Below are positions 27,305 to 38,077 of a stretch of 64,000 nucleotides of DNA, piece after piece. Made by a program: the position numbers and the translations under genes. The stretch comes from Himantopus leucocephalus. Lineage: Eukaryota > Chordata > Aves > Charadriiformes > Recurvirostridae. Position 1 is the stretch's first letter; each line of letters opens with the position of its first letter. The DNA lies in contig RSEF01000021.1 of NCBI GenBank assembly GCA_003993805.1, positions 4,865,267 through 4,929,266 of the forward strand. The letters run 5' to 3'. Below the pieces are notes generated by a model that saw only the letters and a list, made by a program, of their open reading frames with translations, searched no databases and was not told the DNA's origin.

Positions 27305-27355
27305 CTGCAAGAGGTCTCTCGGAAGGAGATGTTTAAATCCCAGTGGGTGTGTATC
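27305..27355 (-). CDS. SAMD11: SAMD11 internal coding exon, 51 bp (THWDLNISFRET block)
   Basis: Seen: a minus-strand acceptor (tgtttgttaacag) and donor (gtacca) enclose exactly 51 bp. The first G completes the Arg codon begun in the 179-bp exon. The peptide is IHTHWDLNISFRETSC plus a Ser codon split with the next exon. As I recall it, human SAMD11 has VHTHWDVNISFREASC in an exon of the same 51 bp, giving about 14 of 17 identical residues. This is the most conserved stretch of the linker and has no assigned biochemical role that I know. Entry and exit are both phase 2, so skipping the exon would keep the reading frame. The exon lies 10.5 kb downstream of the 179-bp exon and 21.4 kb upstream of the 125-bp exon. 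Such a short exon is easily missed by ab initio prediction; the homology and phase match are what support it. Confidence 0.94.
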
Positions 27356-30300
27356 CTGTTAACAAACAAACAGAGAGGTCAATGGCACACACTGAACACC
27401 GCATCTCTTACCACTTAAAACATCTGCTCCATCACGACAACCCACCCGTGGTCTTCTCAAACTTGCTCTCCCTAGCTCTCAACCACAACTACTGCCTTCT
27501 TCGGAGCTGTGGGGATCTGTGAGGTGCTGTGACGAGCCCCACTGTGCACACCTGGTCATCCTGAGTGCCCACAGGTGGGCTCAGAGGGCTGTAAATGAGA
27601 CCTGCAGGTGAGCTGTACAGCCGTGAGACAACCTCCCTTTGCTGCATGCAGTCTCCCTAACAGGTGTAGGGACTGCAGGATGTTGTCTCAACTAATAGTA
27701 CATGTTCAGGGGAAGCAGAAAGAGCTAAGCATTGACATTTTATGAAGAAAACTCAAATATGTCTGTACTGTATTCCCTCCTCCACACCCGCCCCAGCTGT
27801 AAATAAATTATTAGCAATTTCCCACCTCGGAAATTAATTTCACATATTCTGTCACTCTGCCTGCTGACAAGCAGGAACAGCAGATTCTAGATGAACAATA
27901 TCCTAAATTAAGACAGAGAAGCCAAAGGGGTTGGTTTTTTGATGTTTTTTTTCCCCCTTGCTACTAGACAGCATCTACACCAACCCAGAGGGCTAAGGCA
28001 GATGCTTGACCTTCTGTGGTCTGGTGTCTCCACTCAGTATCAGGGAGCACTGATCTCCCCCGCCACCCAGAGGAGGTCTGTGACCACCACTGTTTCTCCA
28101 CGTCAACGTGATTGATGAGAACCCCAGCCATTTGAGACCAAACTGGCAAGCAAGCCCGTATCCTTGCACAAACCCACTCCCACGTCTCTCAGCATCTGCC
28201 AGTGAACATGCTGGTTCCTAGCTGTGCGTATAAATCAGCTCCTGCAGACAGAGGTTCCCAAAAGCATCAAACAGAAGTGGCTGCGAATATTACAAGTAGC
28301 AGGGCCAAAGGCACTTTTGCATATTTTGTGTACCCCTATAGCACTCCTGTCTCTGTCCTCAACTAGAAAAAGCAACAGTGTGTAGCTAAAGACCATCTGA
28401 CTGCAGAAAAAGCCTGACCTAAAACCTGCTGAAGTAAAAGAGAGCCTTTCTCCAGGTTTGAATGTGCTTTGAATTGGGCCAGAAAACACTTAAGCATGAC
28501 CAGTGAAGTCCGTGGGACTTAACTCAGGTTTGAGTGTCTGTTTAAGTGCTTTCCTGAATGGGGGCCCCTGCTTCAGCCGAATTCAGAAATCAACTGAAAA
28601 CAGCTCTTAGCACGGAAATAATTTCACATCCAAGACGTGATGCTGCTGAAAGTTTTACTAATGTGATAGCATACCTTTTATGCTCTTCCTGCAAGACTGG
28701 CTCGGAAAGGGGAGTCTGGTTGGTCTCTTGAGTAGTTCTTTTAGGGGTAAATAGTTCTTTTAGGTGATTGTTAGATTTTAGTAGATACTAAACTTTCACC
28801 ATTAAAGCTGTGCTCAGAACTGTACTTAGTAGTTCCACATGTACCTAGTTTTTCCTACTCTTCTTCTTCACATGAAACAGTTTGAAAACCTATCCCAGCT
28901 TTCCATCTTCCCAACATTTTATTTGCAAATAGAAATGGAATAGGTACTTCCCAGCTACTGAGCTTAGAGCAATAACAGTTGTTGTTCAAAGTTAAAATTC
29001 AGACATTTGAAAACTTTCTGCAAAGGACAGGCCAAACTGGGGCACTGAGTAAAATTTCCATGAAATCCAGTTTGGTCAAACTCTGGAACACATTTGGCCT
29101 TTCCAGGTAAGCTGATCTGAATCCAAAGTTCAAAGCAAATTCAAACCAGCCAAAGCCCTTACGGCCCTAGGAGGCCCAGAAGGGTTCGGCCTGCTCACAA
29201 GAGACTGGAATCGGTGGAGGGTGGTAAGCCTGATTTTGCACTGTTCCCCAGAATACAAGACTTCCTACATACACAAAACCTTCACAGACCCCATTTAATT
29301 CCAGCTCAGCACCTTGCACTGTGCAAATCAGATCCTGGCAGCTGCACAGTGGAAGTGGGGAGAGCTCCAAACCCTGCACAGCAATGAACTCCGTGGGACC
29401 AGCTGGAAATCAAACTGCTAGCCTGAAAAGGAACCTTGTGCTTCTCCTGTTTCCCTGTCCATAAAATATTCTTCAGTGCCCTCAAAAAACCTGAAAGCGT
29501 TTGGCCCTGAGCTACATGTAGATTCAATGCCATGTTTGTCTCATTAAAACTCCACGGTCCCTCACCTGCTGAAAAAAGCACAATTCAGAAAACCTGTGGT
29601 TAAGGTGACCTGCCCCACGGGCCTCCCTCTGAAGGCAACATGCATTTCCTCCAAGCGATGTTCAGAGCCTGACAGTGTGCCATAGTCCACTTTGGACCAC
29701 ATATGTGCTCCCATTACACCCCTGTGCACGGCAACCGAGCATCCCGGTCTGCCGCACCTCTAAGCGTTCTGTCTCACCCTAAAACTCAGCTAACTACGTG
29801 GCTCTCATTTCCACAGATGCTCAGCTCTGGAGCTCACAATACATAGTAAACATCCATCTATTATAATCCTGCCTGGCAGGTAAAATGTGTTCTTCACACT
29901 GGACTCTCAAAACAGTGCTGCAACATTCCTTTTACCCATGCAGCTAACACACCTCATTCAAAAGCTCCCATCCGTGCTGGGAACTGTCATCACTTCCAGC
30001 CCTCAGACTCAGATCCTGTACCTTAATGGGGAGGTCCACATCCCACCCAAACGCCGAGGAAGCAGGTAGGCAGGTCCTTCCCAGCCATGGCAGGGTGAAA
30101 TGATCCGCTCAGGCAGCAAAGGGAACTGCCAGCAGAGCAGGAGCTTGCCTGGGCTCCCAGCTCTCCACGTGAGGTTCAGCCTCTAAGTTAAACTCTAAGC
30201 TTTCCAGAAAATATAACTTCTCATGGTCTGTTGCAGCCACTGACACGGGTAGGCTGCAGACAGTGAGCCTCGGTGTCGGGCGAAGGCACGGCTCATAATG

Positions 30301-30409
30301 AGACTTAGCACAGCCGAACTTCAAAGTATAAGAACACTGCATCAGAGAGTTCTAAGTAGGGGGGAGGGAAAATCTCATACCAAAGGAATAGCTCAGATCC
30401 ACATAGAGG

Positions 30410-30680
30410 CAGAGACATCTATCTGCCGAGATGGATAATTAAACACCCATATTTAGACAAATGAATAGGTGAGAATGAAATTAAATCCTAATTATCTTTT
30501 TTGGGAGGGGGAGGGGAGAGGGATTGGGAGCAGAACCAAGCACTCATTCCACATCTCTATGCCGTTATCACCAATTAGATTTCTGAGGCTAATGTACGTC
30601 TTGCTTTAACGGGTTATTCATCCAATTGAAATCAAATTACTAATAATTTGCAAACTATCAGCCCTTCCTTGGGTTGTATA
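30410..30680. promoter_or_regulatory. Candidate intronic enhancer (TAATTA sites flanking a G-rich run)
   Basis: Exact TAATTA cores occur at 30436-30441 and 30489-30494, with further 'ccaattagat' (30571-30580) and 'caaattactaataatttgca' words. A G run of quadruplex type lies at 30503-30528. TAATTA is the core of many retinal homeodomain factors. Function is inferred from motif density alone. Confidence 0.35.
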
Positions 30681-33600
30681 AAGAGTGGTGAGAAGGAGCC
30701 AGTCCCTTACAAATTAATAACAGATAATGGGGGGGAAAAAATAAAAACCGTAGCCAGGCAAGCAAAGGTGCTACAGCTGCTACCGTCTCTCCCACCTCCT
30801 CACCCACCCAAGGTCTCAGACACGGTGGGATCAGTTAGAACGTGTTCCATAAAAATGACCAGATGGGCCCCAGAGCAACAGAAAGAGAGATGTTCCCTGC
30901 ACAGCCCCGCCAGTGGGACGGCAGTCTACGGGGCACACAGCCGGGAGAACTAATGAACTGCTGCACAGGTACCACCGCAGCAAGGAGGGACTTGAATGTC
31001 AGGGTTTGGTTTGTGCAAAGAATGAAATTGCTTATATATGTACATGAACAAAAAAAAAAATATATTAACAGGAAGGGCTGAGGCTATTCAAGGCATCTCT
31101 GGAGCCTGTACTGGAACGAGAATCCAGCCCAGGAAAGAAAGTGACAGAGCTGGCAAAATAACGGAGAGCAGCTGGGATAGTTTTTAATTTTATGTTCTTT
31201 TTGTCCTTCCCCGTCGTTTCTTTTTTACCCTAGCGATCCCTGCAAGCTTTCAACACCAGAGTGGGAACCATAGAAGAGGCCAACAGCGTGAGCCAGGCAT
31301 CCCCCTGGTGGCTTGTCACTCCGGGGGCAGTAACAACCTCATTCTGCAGCTGAGGTTCTGCGCTGTGGCCAGTTTGCCTTCTGCGGCTCCCATGGGCTCG
31401 CTCCGCTGCCCCAGGTACGTGCTGCAGTAACCAATACACGCGCCACGTAAGCGTGGGGAATACTGGGCAGTATCCAGCTACAGGAACGGGTCATTACTGC
31501 CAGAAGGAGAACCCATCACAGCCCCATCTCTTACCCACAACTCCCCTTTACTTATAAGACCAACACTTCCTTTGGATGGAGCTTGTCTGCACTTCGCAAT
31601 TTTCTACCACAGGCAATGCCACAGAAAAGAGAAAACTATTGACAAGGTTTCCCCACGTCCTCTGGTTGAGAAGACTGCACCGAAGGGACAGTGGTGGCGA
31701 AAGGGTGAATTAAGGACTTCAGTTCAACTGGCGCAGCCCAGCACCACCATGGTCAGTGGGAATTCAGCGTGCCCTGGGTCAGGCCCTAGGTACCACCACC
31801 CTGCACGGACACACAGAGCACTCAGGCACACAGGGAGGCCTGTGCAATGCAAAGCACAATGACACAGGTAAGCAGCTTGGGAAGATGTATTTGCAGGTGC
31901 CATTTTGCAGGCTGCTTGGTTGGACGGTCAGAGCTAGCTCCCCTCTCCTCCCTACGCTTCACATACATCACTGCCTCAGCTTCCACAGTCTCTCTGTATC
32001 CACACATTGCTATTTTCAGACAGCCAACATTAAGAAGCTCGTGCGGGCAATGAACAGGGGTAGGCTCCTCCAGGAAACCTCATACACGATGGCTGGAAGA
32101 ATGGCTTTAAGATTGCAGCAAGACTGAGACTTGGACTTGGGGCATCTGGGTTATTCTCCACCATGGAATTGATGTTGCAAGGGTCAGATAGAAGGAGATA
32201 CAGAGAGCAGCTGAGAGCACTTCTGGGTCAAGATTTCATTTGCTTTCATTCTCACACTTCACCTTTCTTTCTGGTCTCATATCTCCTTCCTGGGCAAGAA
32301 GGCATTTCTTGCTGTTTATTATATTTTATTCTGCAGCATCCCTGAGAAGTAAGCAACCATTTTCTCTCTCTCTCTCCCCCCCTTAAATATACGTCCTCAT
32401 TAGGTCAATGACATGCTTCCTGGCACTCTGGACCAGGTCCAGCCTTTGCTTCCCAGAGGGATCTTTAATATATTTATTAAATACAGTGGCAGTTATGAAG
32501 TGGTGCATGGTTGACAGAAAGGGGGAAGGAGGGAGGAAAGAGAAAGGAAAAGAGAAAATAAAGGGTTGCAGAGGAAGGAAGAAGGGATTGACAGAAAATA
32601 ACCAGTGGAAGCTGTGAAAGAAAAGTGTCAGAAAGCAGCAAAATATGTCTCCAGCCGCAAGAGGGGCCCTGCCTCCCTCCTTCTTGAGTCACGGCAATTA
32701 AAAGAAGGGCTGTTGAATCTAATCTAAGAGCCTGATTGACGGCTGGAGCCCACAGCCCTGCTCTGTCATGGGTCTGGTCTCTCTTCACTTGTACGCTGCC
32801 TGGAGGAGCCTCGTCAGCTTAGCCCAGACCCCAGACACGCTTTGGCTTTGGCAGCAGGTAAAAATCCGTGTTGTGTGGCATATTCTGCCACGAAACTGAG
32901 CTCCACCAGGCGCAGGGATGTCCTACAGCTCGCATCCCAGGGCAGCACCAGGGTGGACTGTTGCGGGGCATTTCAGAAAGAGGCCAAGCAAGAGAAGGCA
33001 GGCACGGCAGCGTTGTGTGCATTGCACATCAGCTGAGAAGGCTCTGGGACCTCATGGCTCTGAATTACAAGCAGGTGCATGCGACAAATATAATGGGGGG
33101 TGCTTGGGTTTGATCTTCAATCAATTAGGGAGTCAAAGAGCAGCAGCCTTATGGGATATAAGAAATAGCTTTCCACTTAGAAAGGCAAGCAGTGGAAAGG
33201 CTGACAGCTCTAGCCATTAAGGCTTAGTGGAGGTCAGTAATTTCGCTATTAGAAAATGGACGCTGAGTGAGGAGAAGGCTGTAAAGCTGGTCTGTGAGGT
33301 GAGGGATGCTGGGGGACGGGGAGATCGACTTGCCCCTTCTGGACTCTATCCATGTGCCGGTGTGAATAGGGACAAGGAGACAGCGTTCCACCATTCCTTG
33401 AGTAAACACTGTCATTTCAAATGCTCTCCTCTGGTTTGAAATAACACTCGTCCCATGCCAGGTGCCAGACACTGGGGTCATACCGCTGACACAGCCAGAG
33501 AAGATTTGAGGGTGTGGGGGGGAGTGACATAAAAAAAGGAGGAAGGACTTAATGGCAGTTTGAGGTCCTCCAGAAATCTGCTTCTCAGTGCACAGACACC

Positions 33601-36359
33601 CTGTTACAGGACAACTTCTGTTATTTCTCCTTAAAATGGATTTTATTTCAGAGCAGTATTTGGTAAGGAAACCAGCCCCGTTGTGTGCGCTCATTGTACA
33701 ATATGCTCCTACTTTTGCTCCCAATCCCCTTTTTTTAATAAAAGAATTTCAAAAGCATTTTTGCCATACACGTCCAGTTGCTCCTATCCTGCCCATTACT
33801 CAGTCCAGTGTACATGTTTACTGATATCCCATGAGGTTCCTTCAGAGACAGGTCAGGTCAAAAACTTTCACCATTTTAAACAGGTGCTTAAGTATTACTA
33901 CTGCCTCTTATTATTAACCATGCCATCACATTTGCTGGGGACATAGACAAAGCTGTGCATGAGCAGTTCCTAACCTACCATGGTAAATCTCAGATGCTAT
34001 AATTACATTTATCCTCTTCCCTTTCCCTCCCTTCCTCTACTAATGAAAAAGGCCAGTCTTCAAAATAGAAATTAAATTCATGCACCCCCAAGACAACGTT
34101 GGGCTTAAATCCAACAGATGTTGCTGTTAAAGGTGAACCTCACTCTCTGGCTACACGGGCTTTCCTCTGTTTGGAGATTCCTGGGACAACATAACAGAGA
34201 TCCTTAAAGGCAGTTTGAACCTCAGTGTGAAAAAGCGGAGAGGCTGTTCCTGAGGCAATGCGTTTCTCAATGTCGCTCGGAATCTCCCAATGAGCGTATG
34301 GAAGTTAATGCTCCCTGAACTATTGCAGAGCAATGGAATTTGTACTCTCAAACTTCCCCTGCACTGCTTTATTTTGTGTCTAGGATAAACCAGAGAGCAG
34401 TAACAAAAAAGCAGAGTGGCATAACTTTTAGTTCAGTTTGCTGGGGAGAGGCAGCTTAGTTAACAGTCTGTGAGAAAGGAAAAAGGCTTCATGAAGCCAA
34501 AGTTTCTAACTGGTCTGCTCTACATAGTACTTGTACCAGTTCAACTATGCCAGTATTATTATGACTACAATAACCATACACGTCACATATATGCATCAGT
34601 ACAGAAATGCCCTATACTGATCTCCTTCTTTTCCCCAAATAGGAAAAACTATTTTCATAGCCAGACAAGCTTTCTCACCAGGAGTCAGTACAACTTAACC
34701 AAACCATAGTAATTAAGGCAATGCAACTGTTCCATGTAGGTAATGTAAAAGAGCAAGATTTTCAGGAACCCAAAATCTGGTCAAAAGAAAAAGGATTTTC
34801 CTGTGCAGCGCTGTCCCAATAATCTTCAGAGCTGAGTGCTTACAGTCTGGGTATCAAGCTACGGTATCAAGCTCAGCAGATGCCTCTGGTTACATGAGAC
34901 AAGATTTTAAGCCCTCTGTCTTCCAGACAGGAGGCACAACACAAAGGCTACTTAGCACACCCTGCAAAGCAGGCTAAAGAGGACTCAAGGGGTCTCACTA
35001 CAAGATGAAAACATTCACCTCTAAGCTTGGGTCACCTGGATTTCAAAGCAGATGAGCCAAGCTCGCGTCAGTGCGAGGCTTGGTTTCCTTAATTACCAGT
35101 GTGCAAGACAGCAAAGTGACACAGTTTTACAAGGACTTGGTTGTGAAATCAGTTGTTCGTGCACTGAAATGCATTAACTTCAGCACCAGTTACAGGTCTC
35201 TGCTCCTTTCTAGGACTGCAAGAACATCATGAGGCAGGTTTTCTCGGCCTCGGACCTCCTCTGAAGGCCATCACCGTGGGCAATTGCCTAAAGATTACAG
35301 AGGAAATCACTGTCGAAGGTTAGGGTGAGGGACTACTAGCCAAGAAACTAAGCTTCCAACTCCTATTCTAATCCCTAGAGTCTTTTCTTCACCAATGCCC
35401 AGACCTCAAAGTAGCAGTAAGCATCCTCTTGTGCCAACAATGGAAGGAGACAGTCAATATAAAGGAAATTGGGAATAGGAGGAAAAAAGAAAAGGCAACA
35501 CTGTTCAAAGCAATAATGGCAAGTGTTTATAATGTTACGTCCATGCAGGTGTGTGCGAGGGCCATCCAGGGGTACAAGAAGAAAACACAGGTTTGCTCAG
35601 GCCCTGACCTTGTTTTCCTGCTATCACAGTTTAACCTATTTCTTCCTCTCAGTGGGAGACAATAAAACCTCAGCCCAATCCATCACCAATCGGGGAGGAT
35701 ACAACAGGTGAATTAAACACAGAAAGCAGATGGGGCACTGTCTCTGCCGGGCCCCAGCTGTCATGTCTGCGAGGTGTCTAGCCTTTATGATGCTGCTGCT
35801 GTCTCTGGAGCCAGCCCCATCACACCTTCCACCCCAGTCCCTGGGCTGCTGACGACGCTGGGAACAGAGCCAGAGCCTGCTCCCTCCGGCAGGGCTGTGC
35901 AAGAGCGGGGTCAGGTCGCTTTCCATTCGTTGCTCTTGCACAGCTGGAAATGGCCAGTCCTCCCCCTCTTTGGGACAGGAGAGCTGGGGGACCCACTTGC
36001 AGGGGACAAACTGCCTGGAAATGCTGAGGGAGTTGAGCAGTAGATGTTCCCTGCCTGGGCACCAAGCGCTGAATTACATGCTCTTTTTTTTTTCTGGTAT
36101 TACTGCACTCATCGCAGTGCTGCCTGGCCCCTGTTTGCCCCAGCTATGCCAGCTTTTCCCCCACACGTCGTCTCAGAGCTCCCAAAAGAATGGAAAGGAG
36201 AACAACTGTACAACAGCAACAAGAGTCTAGCCTACCTGGTAAGAATCATGCACTCCTCTAAGGCATCGAGACAAAGCTTAAACAAGAGACCTTCCGACAA
36301 ACTGATTGGAAAGTACTGGAGAGCACAGAAATGGTAAGCTGGGGGACCACTGGCTAATA

Positions 36360-36740
36360 ACTATTAAGTATTTTTTCTTCATTTCCTAATAAACAAGGCA
36401 AAGCAATTACAGTAATTAAAGATTTAAGATAAGAGCACTTTATATTTGGGGGGCACAGCATATCAATTATATAGTTATCATGTTGTTCTCCCTCCTAATG
36501 AGACAATCTAGCACTGTAATTTTGCAGAATTAAAAGCATAATTAAAGGGGGCAGGAGAAGAAGGGCATTTTACCAAAACTGATTAGGAGGGTTCCCTCTC
36601 CTCTGTGGCTCCTGTGCGCATGCACAGTGCAGATGCATTCCCCAAACACCTTTTCATTTCCAAGCGATAACCCTCGAACATGGCTGTTGGACAGCTGCAA
36701 TGATAAACCCAGACTTTAATTACAGGCGGGTTTTATGAGA
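36360..36740. promoter_or_regulatory. Candidate intronic enhancer (three exact TAATTA cores)
   Basis: TAATTA occurs at 36413-36418, 36539-36544 and 36717-36722, and 'ctgattagga' is near 36580. The block lies about 1.2 kb downstream of the 179-bp exon within the SAMD11 intron. It has no transposon features. Its density of AT-rich homeodomain words is the highest I noticed in the window. Regulatory role inferred. Confidence 0.35.
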
Positions 36741-37898
36741 AGAGCTGGTTACTGTTTTGTCTCCCTACTTTCTAGCTCTCAGCTGCCGAATGTGCCAGCA
36801 TCTGCTGGAAGGCAAGGGGGGAAATAGCTTATCTACTCAGGAGCAAGAAACACATAAAACATAAGAAAAGCAATTACATGCCTTCGGTTTCTACTCCTCT
36901 GTTTTTATAGGGCTTGTCTTAGAATCTGAGTGATTTTATGCATCAGAGGATGATGACAATCAAGATGAGTTGCAATGATATGCATGGGAGGTTGAGACAC
37001 AGCGCCTTTAGGTATCTATTTTCCTGTAGTTACAGGTCTTCTAAACATCATATTTTTTCACAGGGATGAGAGAACCCAAAATTTTGCGGCTGAATATTAC
37101 AGGCACTGAGACCGCACATGGGATCCCAAGTGACAGTTACCAGAATGTAACTCAAGGCAATCCCTTCTCCTCTTCCTTCAACCCTGCATGATTCCAGGAT
37201 GTATGTGTAAGGTACTGAGAAAGACGATCAAAATATGTAAACACTGAGGTAAGCCCCAGTATCTGAGTGACTCTTTGCCTACTGCAACTCCATTACTTCT
37301 ACTTTTAGACTACACAGGCACTCAGGATCAGTGAGACACGGCTATGCCCTTTGACACTTGTAATCAAGAACATCTAACAACAACCGTTGCTGCTACCTCC
37401 TTTCCAAACTTTGTTCCCCAACATTAAATTATCCAGTTTACATTGCATCAGGATTTGGGGACAACTGAAAGCAAAAGGCAGGACTTTGGACCCATACACC
37501 TCTGTGTATTTTCAGACAGCTACGTGAAAGGCCTGCAGATGACTTCTTGGTCATGCAATTAATTCATTGGCCTCACCAGGCACAAAGATACAGAATGCTG
37601 GACAGAAGCTGAAAAACAATTTATAGTCTGCAAATACAGATGTCTTCAGTGCAAACTCAAGGCCCATGTTGCAAGGCCCCATAGAGCCCTACTCGCCCCA
37701 AACAGGAGTGAGTAAGTAGAAAAGAGGACCCAACGACTCTTTCTGAGCTATAATGTGTCATTTGCACTTTAATTTCAGGCCCTGGAGTTGACTCCATGGG
37801 GCAGCCTGGGCAGTATTGGCCCACAAAGGCTGGTCACCTGCTGCCCAGTTTTCTCTCTCTTTGCTTTTGTAATGCAGCACTCCCTGGCAGAAAAGTAC

Positions 37899-38077
37899 CT
37901 TCTTTTCATGATACTGATATGGAGATCCTCCTCCTGCTTTACTTCAGGGTGTTGACCATTGCTCTTATCACTCTCTTCACTGTCGTCACTATGCGAGAAA
38001 ATTGAGGTCAGCTCTTTCTTCGGGATCCTGGTTGGAGGTAAGGGGATCGTCCTCTTCTCTGCCAGGCGACCCCGGTT
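37899..38077 (-). CDS. SAMD11: SAMD11 internal coding exon, 179 bp (linker start, NRGRL...IMKRR)
   Basis: SAMD11 is a nuclear SAM-domain protein of photoreceptors, thought to act in transcriptional repression with Polycomb partners. Seen: on the minus strand a pyrimidine-rich stretch with a CTAAT branch-like motif ends in cag at 38078-38080. The exon then reads in phase 0 from Asn-Arg-Gly-Arg-Leu-Ala-Glu-Lys-Arg-Thr. It continues through a proline/lysine part, an acidic serine-rich part (SHSDDSEESDKSN) and VKQEEDLHISIMKR, and stops two bases into an Arg codon before a GT donor (gtactt). From memory, the human exon begins NRGRLADKRT, ends with KQED and IMKRR, and is 182 bp, so one codon is missing here. 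The open frame continues upstream into the intron only by chance. No folded domain is expected; this is the basic and acidic linker between the SAND-like and SAM regions. Outgoing phase 2 fits the next exon. Confidence 0.93.

Larger units (their letters stand above)
27356..37898 (-). other. SAMD11: SAMD11 intron between the 179-bp and 51-bp exons (10,543 bp)
   Basis: The borders are the donor at 37898-37897 and the acceptor at 27357-27356 on the minus strand. No additional exon is supported. I see no young transposon in it. Instead there are AT-rich blocks dense in homeodomain-type motifs (30410-30680, 36360-36740) and long purine tracts (for example 32515-32605). From memory the human counterpart is under about 1 kb, so the size difference is notable. 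Confidence 0.85.
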
